Source of the DNA: Luscinia megarhynchos
Taxonomy: Eukaryota > Chordata > Aves > Passeriformes > Turdidae
Length of the DNA: 64,000 nt
Assembly (NCBI GenBank): GCA_034336665.1
Contig: CM067568.1
Location: forward strand, 41,892,770-41,956,769
Direction of reading: 5' to 3'
The stretch's first letter is position 1. Each line of letters begins with the position of its first letter. Below, piece after piece: positions 25,150-39,100 of this stretch. Under the pieces are notes generated by a model that searched no databases, was not told the origin of the DNA, and was given only the letters and a program-made list of their open reading frames with translations. Both the position numbers and the translations under genes were made by a program.

Positions 25150-25560
25150 TTTTTAAAGACTATTTTCTACAATCCATCCTATCAGTGTCCAGCTTACTGT
25201 GTGATTCAAGTAGCTCCTCATAATTTCTTGCTTTGCCTATTATTATGTCATCTGAAAATTTAGTCATTGAGAGCTTCATTTTTCTTCGAGATAATCAGCA
25301 AAAACTTGCATAACATCTGTCTTGGTAACAACATCCACAGAAGGCCCCCTGTGGGTAATGCTATTGTGTTTGATTAGAACTGGCTGCCAACCAGTCACGT
25401 CTGGATATGTCACTAAGCTAAATATTAATCTGCTGATGGTGTGTTCTGCTGATTTTGGACATCATGAGGTTTTAGATAAGAATTCCATGCTGTACTAAGT
25501 CAACCCATTTGCGGAATTATTTATCATACATCTCTATATTTACATTTATTTGTTGTAGAA
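25150..25560 (-). mobile_element. Ancient CR1/L3-like LINE remnant
   Basis: Words and their order resemble the 3' part of the reverse transcriptase region of CR1/L3 elements in reverse complement: TGTCATCTGAAAATTTAGT (25246-25264), a degenerate GATAATCAGCAAAAACTTG segment, CAGAAGGCCCCCTGTGGG, TGGCTGCCAACCAGTCACG, AAGAATTCCATGCTGTACTA-AGTCAA and a later GTTGTAGAAGGG. Spacing between these blocks fits the family. Divergence is far greater than in the two CR1 copies here, and no open frame survives. The call comes from remembered family word order and could be partly coincidental. Confidence 0.45.
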
Positions 25561-28500
25561 GGGCCCGCATTTATTACACAAATCCTTCTTTTTTACCAGT
25601 TTTCAATGAAACATTTTGATAAAGATCAAACATTTCAACCACTCTTTAATTCTTCAAAGATTAAGATCTGTCTAATTTTTAGCTAAAATGAAGTGACCTA
25701 GATCATGAACCCCTTCAGTGTCACTGGCACAGAATTAGAACATTCCCTTTTCAAAGACTCCACACTAGCACCAGTTTCTCCATGAAAAGATTGCAAATTT
25801 ATTTTCCAAAGACACTTGAATGCTAAGTTGCTCACAGTTGTTTTAGAAATAGGAGGTGAAGCACTTTGAATAAATTATTGCTGAGCTCTGCATATAAAGT
25901 ATACAGATGTTTCACACTGCTGAAGAGTGATTGTCTAAAAAGGAGGGCACAGGATGGAATTTAGCTTCTGTCTTTCATCAGCACTGCAGAATCTCAGGCT
26001 ATGAGAAATACTTAACTCTCTTGGTTAAAATAAAAATTGCTAATAGTCAAAAATAATTCTAGACTTTCCTTGAGCTGTAGAGAAAATCCCACTGTACCTA
26101 GGGAGTATGTTTCCTAACTCTCCCCCTGACTGCATGGAAAACTTTCTCCTGCAGCTGCTTTGTTCTGCTTCCAGATCAGAACAACTCATGGATTCAAGCA
26201 ATGAAGGAAAAGAAACAGAGATGCATATACAGGCTCACACAGTACTGTGTGAATTTTGATGGAACGAATGGAGCTAGAAAGGGAGAAGTGTTTTTATAGC
26301 TCTGTTATTGTACTGTTGTAGGCTTAGATTTTGAGATGATACCTCACTGTGCTTAATCCTATAATAGAAACAGCACTCATGACAAGGACTAAAAATGTTT
26401 TATATTGCAAAAGAGATGAAGAACCGAAATAAGGACATAACTTCATTACCAATTTGAAATGAAGGATTTGGGTTTTTTTCAAAACAAATATATTAAATAC
26501 TCTTGGAGATCTTTTCATTGGAGAAAGATAACTGATAAAATCTCTTATTTTTTTAAGCAATTCTAACAAGTAAAAAGTCATCTTTATTTTCTATTCAGCA
26601 CTGGGAATGTGACAATTTTTCCTACTTTTGAAAACATTAAAAGGCACCAAAGTAAAAAAGAGATGCAAATGTTAGGAGAATTTCAGTTTAGAGTAGGTGT
26701 TTTCAGGACAAAATTATCCGTCAAAAATATATGCTTCAGCATCTGCTATCCTGCTCTTTCCTCCAGACTGAGAATAGTGTGGCTGGCCTAGTCAGGACCC
26801 TGCTATGCCACTGCTCTTTCACAGCAGAAACTGAAGTGGGTGAACTATCACCTTTTATTGTGTTGGTTTAAGGTGATACACAGACTCTCAGAATTGTGCA
26901 AAAGAGGGGAAATTCAGCATGAGGTGTATGTTACTATGCTTCGGTTTAGCATTTAGCATAATCTCATAAATCCAGGAACTGGAAATTTCCCTTACACTTG
27001 TAAAAAATGCTGGAACGAATTTCAGCATAAATTCTAAAACCTACATAAAGGAGAAGAAAAACCAAGTCCTTGTACTTACACTGAAGTTTTGTGCATGCAC
27101 AGGCAGTGCCTTGATTGACAGGCACATCACATTTCTGAACATGAAAATGCATAAAAATAATCTTACTTTTGATGAGCACAGTAGTCACCATTCCCTTTTT
27201 ACTACATTGAAAAATTTCAAAAAGATTGCCTCTGCATAATTTGTTTTAATTTTTGTTAAATCACTGAGCATTTTTGGCTCCCAGTTATTATTTCTCAAGA
27301 GAGATGAAATAGGAAATAGACGTGCATACATGCAAGACTACTTAAAGTCCCAGGTTTGTACTAAGTAGCAGATTTAAATGATAGTTTTGAACTGTCACTG
27401 CTCTTTTTTCCATTAGAAGGATGTCACCCTTGCACCATGGCTTTAGGACTGATCCACAGGGTGCCATCTGCTTCTTCAATGCTATTACTCTGTGCAGTAC
27501 CTCCAATTTTCCTTGGAGGCTGCTCTGTCTAAGGCTGCCTTGTGTATCTTACATAATCAGATGTTTTTGAAGACAGGATGGATATGGCTACAGATGGCAA
27601 GAACTGCACCTCTAAGAGAGGAATTCCCTGTGCTTTTCTAGTAGTTAAATGTGTGCTGTAGTATACAAGTTAGCATGCTACTGTAAATATAAATATACAG
27701 CAGATGGGAAAAGAGGGAGAATAATTTTGGGTAATAAGTTTATATAATTTGGAAATGTAAAGAGCACATCTGGTACACATGAACAGCAATCAGGAAGTTA
27801 TGACAGGGGAAAAGGGGAGAGAATGCTGCAATAAATTGTCTTAAATGAGTTTTTCAAACAACGAAAGTTATGGCCCTCTGAGCCTGGGGAAGTGGTTTGT
27901 TCAAACCACAAGGGGGGATAGAATGAGCCCAAGCCAAAGAATCTACTTGGATCAAGATCCTGCTTAGTAAATGTAATGAAAAGGTCATTCACGACCCACT
28001 GCATTCTGAATGCAGATGGATGTGTGGGTTACATTATCTGGAAGCCTCCAAAACAACCTAAATGAAATACAGGTTATTTTTGGAGAAAGGAACTGGCAAA
28101 GGAGGAGGTGGGTATGTATATACATATGTTGTGAGAATGTTGTGTAAAATCTTTCCCACCATCAGGTCACATATTTCCATGTATTTTGATTCTTTTGTTC
28201 GAAATACTCTGGTTTATTGTTATTTGAAAAGTCTGTTTTCTTCTCTTGGATATGCATTTTATGGATTTCTTATTGGATATTTCATGCTTTTGGAGTATAA
28301 AAGGAAGGTGAAGTTTCCTGACATTAGTAGCCAAGCAAAGCAAAAAATTCAAAGCAAAACTATTGTATTGCTAATGGCAGCTACCAAAGCTAAGGCTTAG
28401 CTTAGATGACTGCAAAGGTTTGCAGAACAAAACCAACAAAACTTTCTGGCCACCTTCTTTTGCAGACAAAATCCAGCCTCTTCTATTACAGTTACTTAAT

Positions 28501-31500
28501 TTGTTGGCCTGTATGTTTAATTGAACAAGATGAACATAAGCAGCTGAATTAGTGTCTGCAATTCAAATATCAGAGCTCAAATGTAAATTTGATTACCGTT
28601 GATCACAAACATATAAGAAAATATTATTATTTCAGGATACCTTTGCTTTTAGAGTATTAAAAAAATAATACAAAGGGCAAATAGCAAAATGCCATCTTTT
28701 GAAGAACAGAAAACTGAAATAGGACCTTAGGGCATCAGTTCAAACAAAGTGTCAAAGCAAACATATTAAATGATGGTGATAACACACAATGAGAAAAAAA
28801 ATTCTCTCAAAAATAACCTATTTATGGGGTATGAGGCTCTGGGGAAAGAAGCAGGTGATTCGTAAAAGAAGTGTATTGCACTATAAAAGCTGAAGATGGC
28901 TGAGTTAAGGCTGATAGATATTAAAATCCTGCCATTTCATGTATTACAGGCCCCTGATTTTATGACAATAACTTTTAATAGAGGGATTTTTCTAGTAAAA
29001 AAAGCAAGTGAAGCCCTTCTATTCCATCCTCCCCTATTTGCCATTGAAATGCTACCCAGTGCCTATAGATGTGAAGCAGAGAAATGCGAAAGAGCAAAGC
29101 CACAGCTGGAAGGAGAAGGAAACAGATGGTTTTTTCCCACTTAGGAAAATTGTCCCAATTAAAAGAAAGTATTCACCACAAATAGAGCTTAGAAGTTGAA
29201 ATGTCACATTTTTCATAGACTGAAAGTTAAGTGCACGATTCCTATTCAATTGAAACAGGCTTCTGTATAATTTTGAAGTATTTTTTTTTTCAGATCATTT
29301 TAGTCTCTCAATCACAGTAGCTTGGATTTTCAAATGAGAGGTTGTTACATACAATAAACCCAAGATTTTCAATTTTGAAAAGGTCAGTGTGGGCATCTAC
29401 CATTTTGAAGCTTTTTTCCCCAAACCTGTTGCTTTGTGAGAGCCCTCTAAAAGCAAGTCCTGTTGCCCTGAAAGATATTCAATCTCACAAGTTTGCCTTT
29501 GTCAAGAAAACAAAACAGTAATGTCCAAATAGGTCCTTCACATTCATGACACGGACCTCTTCTGTATCTCTGCTATGCCTATTATCTGCTTTCTGGTTTT
29601 CTCATCTCCAAGACCCATTCTTTTGAGGATTTCAAAGCTGTTGCTGAGAGCATAGCACTGCTGAGGGGCTGAACAGTCACAAAGACTCTGCTTTTCCCTT
29701 TCTAAGCCTGAGCTCTTCAATTTCCAATTTCTCCAGCATCCTCCCTCTCTTTACCTTTTCTTCACCTTCCAGTCTGTGTAAAGTATCACAATTCTTATAA
29801 CCTAATTGCATTACTGTTTTTTTCCTTCTCTCTTCATGGGATTCAGGGGTAGAAACAAATAATAAGGAGAAAAAGTGTTTTCACTTTCAAATCCAGCACC
29901 TTACATTATAATAGGATCTAACAGTGTGGTAATGTAATTTCAGGGGAAGTGCTGTGTGCTTCTGGAAAAGGTTCATTTTCTCTCTGGTCGTGGGCAGGTC
30001 TCCCTGCTGTCTGCACTGACACAAGGCATTTGTGAGCTGACTGAACATGCTTACAGCACATGAAAACTTGAGAGATTCTGCCACCAAATTCTTAACAAGT
30101 CCACATTGAACTAGGAACTTCTCTATTGTACCTTTACAGTAGGTCTCCTGGCAAAATCTCTACTGCAATCATGTCAGCACCTCTGTCCACATCTCAATGT
30201 CAAGTTTAAAGCTCTTTCAAAAAGGCAGAGTTCCTTTTGTAATTTTTTGTCAGACTCTAAGGAGCAATAATATGTAAACCAAAGACCTAAAATGTTATGC
30301 AGTGGATTTATGAAAATCTGTACATTTTCTGTGAATGAATGTATTTAAGTCAACTTACATAACACATGCAGTACACCTAATCCTTCAGTGCACTTATTAA
30401 TTTCAATATAGCACTGATGTTAACACCAATTTACTGAGGGAGAAAAGAGAGATTTACCTTGCTACATATATCACATATATGGAAGGTATATACCTTCCCA
30501 CTGATTTTGAAATGATTTTTCATACAAGAGCCTTCTATAATCTGGCTTGCATGACATTATTACTGTGCTATAAATTTCTGTACACCATTTCCCACAGAGC
30601 AGCTTTAATAACTGGAAGATTTTCAAACATGTAACTGCCATATTTTGTTGTCTAGCAAATTGACAGAAGGCGTTTCCTCTGTACAAGGTGCAGATGTGGG
30701 CTGAAAACAGCTTCAGAGCTGACACTGACCCAGAGTTTTTAGGTCCTGTTTAATACCCTCTGACACAGAGCTTGACTGCACTCAGCAATGTTTTTTCAGT
30801 CTCCATCACTCTGTACATTCATGTGGGTAAGCCAGACCAGGAGGCATCTGAAATAAATTGAGAGAGATGCCTTTATATCTGCCTTCCCTAAGTTCTCTTC
30901 TTTAGAGTGTTTTATTAAGACATTATAACTTGGTATTATTTTCTCTGTCCTTTTATCCCCCTTTCATGAATATTTTCTCATTCACTTCTATTTAAGCTGT
31001 GAGAGAAGGTGAAAGGGGTGCTTTATACCTATCAGCCCACAAAATACAGCTAGGAATGAGAGGGAAGAACCCTTGGTGGTCCTAAGGGCTCTGCTGTTGA
31101 CAGAGCATGCCATTCTGGGCTCCCTGCTGCTGTTATTACAGCATCCTAAAGGTCTACCACATAAACCCACACGTTCTCCAGAGACAGCTTTTCACAGGCT
31201 GTCAGAAGAGTGGCAACTGTTCATACCACTTTATTGTTAAAGCACTGAGGCATTTGGGTGCTATGTGGAAAAGCAGATCACTTGTTTTGGCAGGATGGAG
31301 GACAATATGAAGATAGACTGTGAAAAATGACATAAAAATCATTACTCAGCTTTATCATAACTGAAAGCTTGGTACTATTCCATCAGTCACCAGTATCTTA
31401 AATGCCTGCCTCCCTGAGATGAAGGGGCTGATTCACATTTTGCTTTTATGAAATATCCAGTCATCCAGACACTTACTTTTGTTTTATATTGGAGTAAGAA

Positions 31501-34500
31501 AATCCCAGCTGATGCTTCCTGCATGTACTTCTCTTTGCATACATCTTGACACTGCTGAACTGCTGCTCTGTTCGTTCATCTTTGCAAAAGTGTCCTTAAC
31601 TGCAATTGATTTCACGTTTGTTACTGAATTTGGTTTGCTAAGCCAGCAGCAAGCAAAGTTGAAACAAGTTGTGAGGTACTGAGTCAGCATTACCAGCCCT
31701 AACTCAGAAGTAAAAAGTGAGATATAAGATGCCTGAAGTAAGTGAGCTAAAGAAACGAAAAGTGGTAAAATCAGCCTTATCTATCACTTTACATGCATGT
31801 CAGAGACTGCATTTTGTCAATAACAGGATCATTCACAACATGCTGTAAAAGTGCAAAATACTTTATAAAGACACCTTCTTTATAAAGAGTCATACTCCAA
31901 ATAGTTTGACATTCAAATATAAAATCTTTGCTGGAAATTACAGTATAGAGATGGTGTGAATATAAACAACTAAGGGATTGGTACCAAGATTTTAAGAGAT
32001 TTGCAACTGCTTGTTTAACATATGTGTGCTGAATTTAACTTACAGGTTTGATATTTTCATTTGTTCATCACACGTGTAATTTAAAGGACAAAAATGAAGA
32101 AAAGAGGCATAAACCCACACAGGAGCCTAAGTCTTCTTGGTGTTCCCACCTTCATCCAAGTAAATAAAGTACAGCAGTGTGTCAATACAAGCAGCAGGTG
32201 CCATCAGTGCAGCACAGATTATAGTAACAGAGTAAGGTCAGACCTGTTAAAATAAAAAAAAACATTAATTTTTTCCATTATTATGCACTGATTCTTCTTT
32301 CTAAGAAAAATATGCTTTTGCAGAGGAATGAACAACCTATATTTTCACCATGGCTCCTCAGAATTTCTCTGTCTCAAGGAGTGATTTCTACATCACCACT
32401 CTGGACATTTCTACCTCGCCGTTCAAAGTAGTTTTCAATTTGATGGTTTGCAATTTACCTCTGTCTCCATGAAACATGGGTACCTATTAAACTAATTCCT
32501 CATAATAAGGTTTATATATGACAATACCTGTATTTTCTCCTAACTTGGGTTTTTCCACAGGAAATCACTATAGCTTAGTAACAGTTTTTTGCAATAAAAG
32601 AGTTTTTTTTCCTTCTAGCAGAATTATTATGACATATTCCCTTGTGGGTATAAGATTAGTGGAGCCCTCATTCCTGATCCCAAGTGAATCCCAGCTATTC
32701 CTACCTAGCTCCCAATTACTGGATGATGCCCTTCCTGATTCACAATGAACTCACCCCAGTATTTGCTTCTACTGATAAGACACACAGATCTTTTATCCCT
32801 TGACCTATCTCAGGACAGTGATAATGACACTGCCTAAATTATTCCAAATGTGATTTGTACACCACTACTTCACCCTTCATGTGCACATAAATCATACTTC
32901 CTTTTTAATCTGATAGAAATTCTGTGCCGTTTATGCCCAATCTAACTATAGCCTTATAGACTTATTTTAATCTCATCACTGAAGGCTTTTTGGTTTGTTC
33001 TATTTCATGTTTCTCTCTCCTCAAGAGCAATATACAGTCATGCTTGTTAAAATGTGAGAAGGAAGCTTTGGTGAAAAGGAGGAGACAACCTTTCACTTAT
33101 TCATCTTTAAAAACTAAAATCTGTTAGAGGTAAATTTTCAGACTAAAGCTGTGGAGAAAAAGAAAAAGGGAATAAAAAATTATCAAAGAGAAAAAGAAAA
33201 TTGACCTGATATTTTGGGGAAGTAATTTATACCAATATGTAAACCTACAGTCGGAACTCATCCCTCACCCAGACAATTTTTTGGGATATAGAGTCAGCTT
33301 ACTATTTCATGGGACCTATTTTTCATGACATATGTTGCATGTAAAAAAAATCCACCTAAGATTTAGCAAATAACTGTAAGAGTGGGCCAGGCATAGCTCT
33401 TGGTTTCAATGATTTATCCTTTATCCACTGTAGTCAGAGTGTTTTATCTGATATGACAAGTGTGGAGCCAGCCTTTCCTCTCCCACCCCATAGTAGTGTG
33501 GAAGTGATTCAGTTCCTGCAAGGAGCCTCTTGAACTGCACTGTGGTTAAGGACTTCTGTGCTAATACTGAGCCCATAAAACACCAGTGTGGCTACAGACT
33601 TCAGAAGCACTTGAATTTTGAAGTAAGAATTTTAAAAACACCTTATTTTGTGATGGATTTTAATATGTTTTTCTTTTTTTCTTCCCCTGAACATCCAGAA
33701 TAACATTATAGTCAGCAAATTGTATTGAAAAATGTATTCCTCACAACCCTAAATCTGTATCACATGACTAGAGTAAAGACACAGGCTTGCAAACACACTA
33801 AATTTTGTTACATGGCATCAGGGACAGTATTTAGTACAGTCTCATTTGATTGATGATCTAATTTAGATTTTAATTGCTCTCCAATCAGTAAGAAACATAG
33901 GAGAAATATAAAGGCTGATGTGAAAAATGTTTATCTCTTTCTTGGTTTTACTCAAGCAACAGTCTTGTGGGTCAGATTAATTGCCATGAGACTCCTCATC
34001 ATTATATTGTGGTCCAGTGGTCCCTGTTCATCTAGCTCCATAGGAACAGAAGAGATACATTAACTTATAACAGCCAAAGACTTGGTCTAATAAAAATAAG
34101 AAACCTCCAGAATCAGGTAAATAGTTCAATCAGTTGAGTTTTTCATACTTCCGAGCCTAAAAATAGCTGGCATTTGACTTCTAACAAAAGTTACTTAGAG
34201 AATATCTTTTTCTTTCAATATTTTTCCTTTCAATTCAAAGTGCATCCCCACCAAAAAACAACCCCTTGGGACACTGGATTTCCAAAAGCTTAACTTTATC
34301 TGAGAAGCACTCATTTTTTTTCCAATCTTCTTTCAACATGGGGAAGTTTTTTGGAAAAAAAAAAAAGTATAATTCCTTTTAAGATACTTTGTATATTTTA
34401 TTTTTTATTTTGTATTATTTTATATTAGTAAAATCAGCTTGGCAAATGCATATCGTCCTCTAGTGTTGGTCATTTGTGATGGCAAGCCCACTTGCCCACT

Positions 34501-35689
34501 TTGAGAAAATTAATCTGAATTATTTAATGGTAAAAAATTTGCTTGGATTTTCCCTAAACCTTCTCCTCTTACTCTGATGTTTATGTATAGAAGACAAATT
34601 ACAGTGTTAAATAAATTTGTTAAAAACACACGAACACCTGACTAGTTTTATGATAACTACTAGCCTCTACAGATGACACTGAAGACTGCTGAGTTGTGCT
34701 GCACACTTCTTAAATCTGTCATAACTGAAGGCTGATCTACTTTGGATTAGTATGTAAGGGTTGTCTCTTCTGCACAGTACATTTTCAATCCTCTGCTACT
34801 GAAGCATTGTCCACTTTGCCTGGTCACAGTGGCTTTCAGTTGCACCTTGGAAATGAAGTGGCTGGAGAATGCAATTCCTTTTGCTTGTTGGTGGGCCATT
34901 CTACATATGTTACTGATTTTTATTAATTTGCTCACTGCTAAATTATCATTGAAAATGAAAAAAAATTCAGGTGGGATATCAGTCTTAGCTGTTCATTTAC
35001 CCATGGTGGGGCATTTGCTTGTCCTTGGGAGACAGGATTACCCACTGGCTCTGAATATTAGATCAGAGGCATTTATTCCTGAATACAAATATTTCCATAT
35101 ATGTGAAATTGCCTGAGAATTTGGTGACATTTTGTGCTGGGTGCTCTACTGCTTTGCCCATTGTGGGCAGACCTACAAGCAGACTGTTGTTCCTCAAGAG
35201 GTTAGTAGATAATACAGTGGAGATGTCTCAGATGACTGACCATTCTACTAAACACTCTTCTGATTTAGAGAAAGCATATGGTCTTCACACAGAAAAGCTT
35301 CTTACCCCAAAGGGCTAAATACTCCTGAGGATTCAATATTATGAAGCTAAATAAAATGAGTGTTCAGAAATCAATTGTCTCTGTAGTGCACAGAATCTGT
35401 GGGATTAAGTAAACTCTAAAACTGGAGTAAGGGAAAAGTATGGGCTGTTCTATCAATGGAACCCTGCTGTCAAATAAAGCTAGAATAAATTAGCAAAGAG
35501 AAAACTCTGAGAGGCCTCTAAAATCTGCTCTGAATTTTTTTCTGTTCTTAGAGAAAAAAGGCCTAGAATCTGGACTTTTGAGCTCTGAGGGAAGGAGCAT
35601 GAGGCACCCATAACCTGTTGGAGAGGCTAGAAGCCTTTTTTCTTTCATCAAGAAATAATAAAAAAAAGTCAACATGATTTAATGAAAAA
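25561..35689. other. Gene-free spacer
   Basis: Ten kilobases of mostly unique AT-rich DNA with no gene I can support. Open frames (for example plus 28062-28400 and minus 26324-26581) are short, hydrophobic or lysine-rich in an AT-driven way, and unmatched. The segment 28440-28620, with TTTAATTGAACAAGATGAAC and CAATTCAAATATCAGAGCTC words, has conserved-element texture. An octamer ATGCAAAT lies at 26663-26670. A short perfect palindrome is listed at 30481. A/T homopolymers occur near 29280, 34345 and 34930. Confidence 0.6.
30481..30498. repeat. 18-bp perfect palindrome
   Basis: GGAAGGTATATACCTTCC equals its own reverse complement. It directly follows a near-palindromic CATATATCACATATATG word (30464-30480), giving two adjacent dyads. 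This may be a chance structure in AT-rich DNA or a remnant of an inverted-repeat element. No known element boundary is visible. Confidence 0.7.
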
Positions 35690-36130
35690 CTCTTGGCAGG
35701 AAAAATTCTCACAGTCCAGTAATCTCAGCATTCAACAAATGCATGCAGCTTTTCTGCCTTCAGCAAACATGAGGGCTGGTGATATGTGAGTATCTGATGG
35801 GATAATTTGCAGAGGCATAATCTTGCCATGTGGTTCTGGTTGCATGCACGCTAGATTTGTGTTGCTTGCACTAAATGCTGAAGGCTGGACGGCTCCAGAG
35901 GTAAAGCATGTTCAGTTTCCCAAGAAACTGAAAGCTCAATAGGCCATTGGTGTTTCATTGGCTATGTGCAATCAGCCCCAGCAGATTTCTGAGGCACATT
36001 AATAATCAGAAAACTGCTGAGCCTCTAGTTATGTTGACAGAGATGCAATTTGTCCCAGCCAAATTCCAGCTTGCACAAGCTTTCTGGTGCTGAATGCTTG
36101 TCCCCTGTTGCAGACAAAAGGCACCTCTTC
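35690..36130. promoter_or_regulatory. Candidate conserved non-coding element with dyad
   Basis: The block lies in an interval (35676-36469) devoid of open frames of 60 codons or more. It has high-complexity sequence with GCATGCAGC and GGTTGCATGCACGC words, a CATTAATAATCAG homeodomain-type site (35997-36009), and a 9-bp inverted repeat TTCAGTTTC/GAAACTGAA around a CCAA loop (35911-35932). Its half-sites TTTC and GAAA resemble interferon-response or STAT/BCL6-type dyads. CpG occurs in GCACGCTAG and GGACGGC. Enhancer identity is inferred from texture only. Confidence 0.38.
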
Positions 36131-39100
36131 TTCAGCTCTTAAGTCATGGTAGCAGCTACGTATGAGATCTCCTTTTAAACACTTTCAAAGAGAAGGAAGA
36201 CATAGAGCAAATAAACCATGGGTAGCTTTGTACCTTGCTTTCACCAGGCACCCAGGAGGCTCAATCATCCTAATAATAGAACTGGTCCTGAACTTCGAAC
36301 TCTAAACTGCTAAAGCCTACTTGCTGTACTAAAAAAATAAAAAATAATCCTTGAAGAAAAGAAGAGAATGAGGACCACAAAAACATCTTTACAAGTGAAG
36401 AATGTCTTCTATAGCCAGTTCTTCACAACTTTCCTTTTGGAATTCTGCAGGTCTGAACTTATGCAAGGATTAGTTCTTAATTTTCTGTGGAAAAAATTTA
36501 TTTTGACTTACTTGCCTTGCAACAGATAAGATAAAACTTGAAATAGAACTGAAATTGAGGCAAACAGTGTGTAAATTAATGAGTGATGGGATCAGCTGTT
36601 TTAAGAAAGGTGGTTGGGATAAGAGTAACTTCACCAGGAAGTCATATGGGACTGGAAAATACAAGGGAGAGGCAAGCCACCATCTTTAATTAATACAGCT
36701 ATTGTATGGTAGTATAGAGTGAGAAAAAAATATTAATAAGAAGACCAAATATTTTTGCTGTCTTTGCTTGCCTGTAACATACCACAATGAACTATTTTTC
36801 TAACAATATGAACCTCAAACATAGTGTTTGTCAACATTTTCTGTCTTTGAAGCCAATAATTGGGATGTTGCGTGGCAGATAACCAAGTACAGGTGAGAGT
36901 TTTCTCTGTAGGTAACCCTGAGGCATACTCTCCCTTTAGCAGCTGCAATGCAACCTACAGCTTCCAAACTGGCATCTTCCTTCTAGCTCTGTCCTCAAAA
37001 CTGCATTTTCTCACAAGGACATGGGTCACTGTTAGAGAAAAATAATTATCATGTCCTTGTTGGCTAATAGCTAAATTAAGCATGCTTGTGCTGTGTCTGA
37101 GAAAATGGCTTAGTTATAAGCTGTTGCTCTCTGGGGAGGAGACATACTGTTTCTTAATGTTTTTAAGCCCTACATGAATTTATTGTGCAGTGCTAATTAT
37201 GGCTAATCAGTGTATCCTCTTAGTTTGGAGGCAGTCACTGAATGATACCACAGACTCATGATGATAAGCTCTATGGCAATGAATCATAAATTTAATTGGC
37301 TGGCTGGGCCACCTCTGGAATCCATTGATACTTAAAAATCCTTCAAATGTGACAGTAAAACAAATGCTGGGAGACTCTAAACCTCCCCTAGTCACCCGTG
37401 GAGTCTCTGAAGCCCTCCCTCATTTTGTATTCTGCTTATGTTAACTTGCAATCCATGTCTCTTATTTCCTTGCTGCCGCCATGGCCAAGTCCTAACTTGG
37501 CTCACATTCATTCTCTCAGGAGCAGCTATGACTGCATGCCCATCTGAAAATGGGAGAGCTCGAGGCCAGTCCTTTCAGTAGTGCTACCCTCACTTCTCTC
37601 AAGTGGTTTTAACAACTGAGAGCATCCCAGGGTGCTCTGGGTTTGTTGCTTGCCCTTTTCCTGTATTGTCTCATGTTTATTAGGAAAACAGCCTCCTTTC
37701 TGCAACAGCTTGGTATTCAGAGCCTTTACAGCCTGACAAGGAAACAGAAACACCATTACTGCTAGGATAACTTATCAGCCTTGGGGCTGAGGTGGAGGCA
37801 GAATTTAGACCTATTGAAAAATAACAGTACAGTGCTAAACAATAATAAAACCAGCCTGCTATTTTATACTTGCTGTCTCAATCTACAGTACGACAAGCTT
37901 TGTTTTCAGAGACACAATAATATTTTACTGGAAAAGAGGCACAATATAGAGGCACACTCCTGCCTCAGTTCTGCATTTGTAGAATGGAAGGGTTTTTTTT
38001 ACATGCTAGTTGCGGTAATTTGTTGTAAGTGAAATTTATAGAGAAGTGTAAACTTCAGCTGAAATTGTTTTTCAAAATCTGTGTATGAGCCACTAGTGTG
38101 GAAGCACTAATTTCAGAGCTATTAATGTTGCAAGGAAACAAATAATTCTGAAAGACAAGAAAAATGCAAAAGACCAGAACCAAAATCAAGCAAAACTACC
38201 CAAACAACCGACCAGCACAAGAAAAATGCCAAACAAACAAGAAAGGGAGCACATAATAAGCTGATTTCCACAATCCATGGTAATGACCTTACTGCTGGTT
38301 TTATATCTATTTACAGCCAACATTTATATAGAGAATTTAAGTTCTTTCCTTAGGAACATCTGAAATTTTTACTGAGCTTTCTCTAGGTGCCATCTGCTTT
38401 GGAGATAAGACTTGTTCTTTTCCTTCCATATTGTAATCCCAACCTAATATAGTCTTTCACCTAAATCTGCAGCCACAAAGCCGAGCAGTATTTGCTGACT
38501 TTAGAAAGGGACTTTTCAATTTTTTCAGTCCTACTCCCATCAGTTTCTCCTGACCTCACTGCTAGGCAATCACAGCACTTAAAAAGAAGATTTCTGCTTT
38601 GCCACAATACCAAGATTTACTTCTGTGCCTTCTTTGTTAAGGCTTTGGATGCTCATTTCACAGCAATTGATGAGGATCAAGTACAGAATCAATAATTTCT
38701 TCCTCCTTGGTCTCTGGTGATGTTCATCTCTTCATATTTTCTGGGTATAACCTTGTTTTTCTCTTCACTGAAATGTAATGGAAAACCTTGTAGGCTATTC
38801 CTAGCCTATCACACACCTACACTAACTGTCTTCAGATCTTACTTCTGTAACATTCAAAAGTGGGTGGACGCAGGCTAAAAATAAAATATAGAAAAAGATG
38901 CAAAGTTATAAAAAGCACAGATGCTTGGGGGGAGAGGATTGCAAACTGCAATACTTGACTTCCATAGTTTCTGCACTGGAAAGCTGCTGTTACACTATAT
39001 ATTGGTTTTTAGCTATGCCACATATTTCCTATATGTTTTAGTCAAGGCTCTCAATACTGTTTGTATTGGCAGCCCCTAAGGATGCATTCCTGTAATCCAG

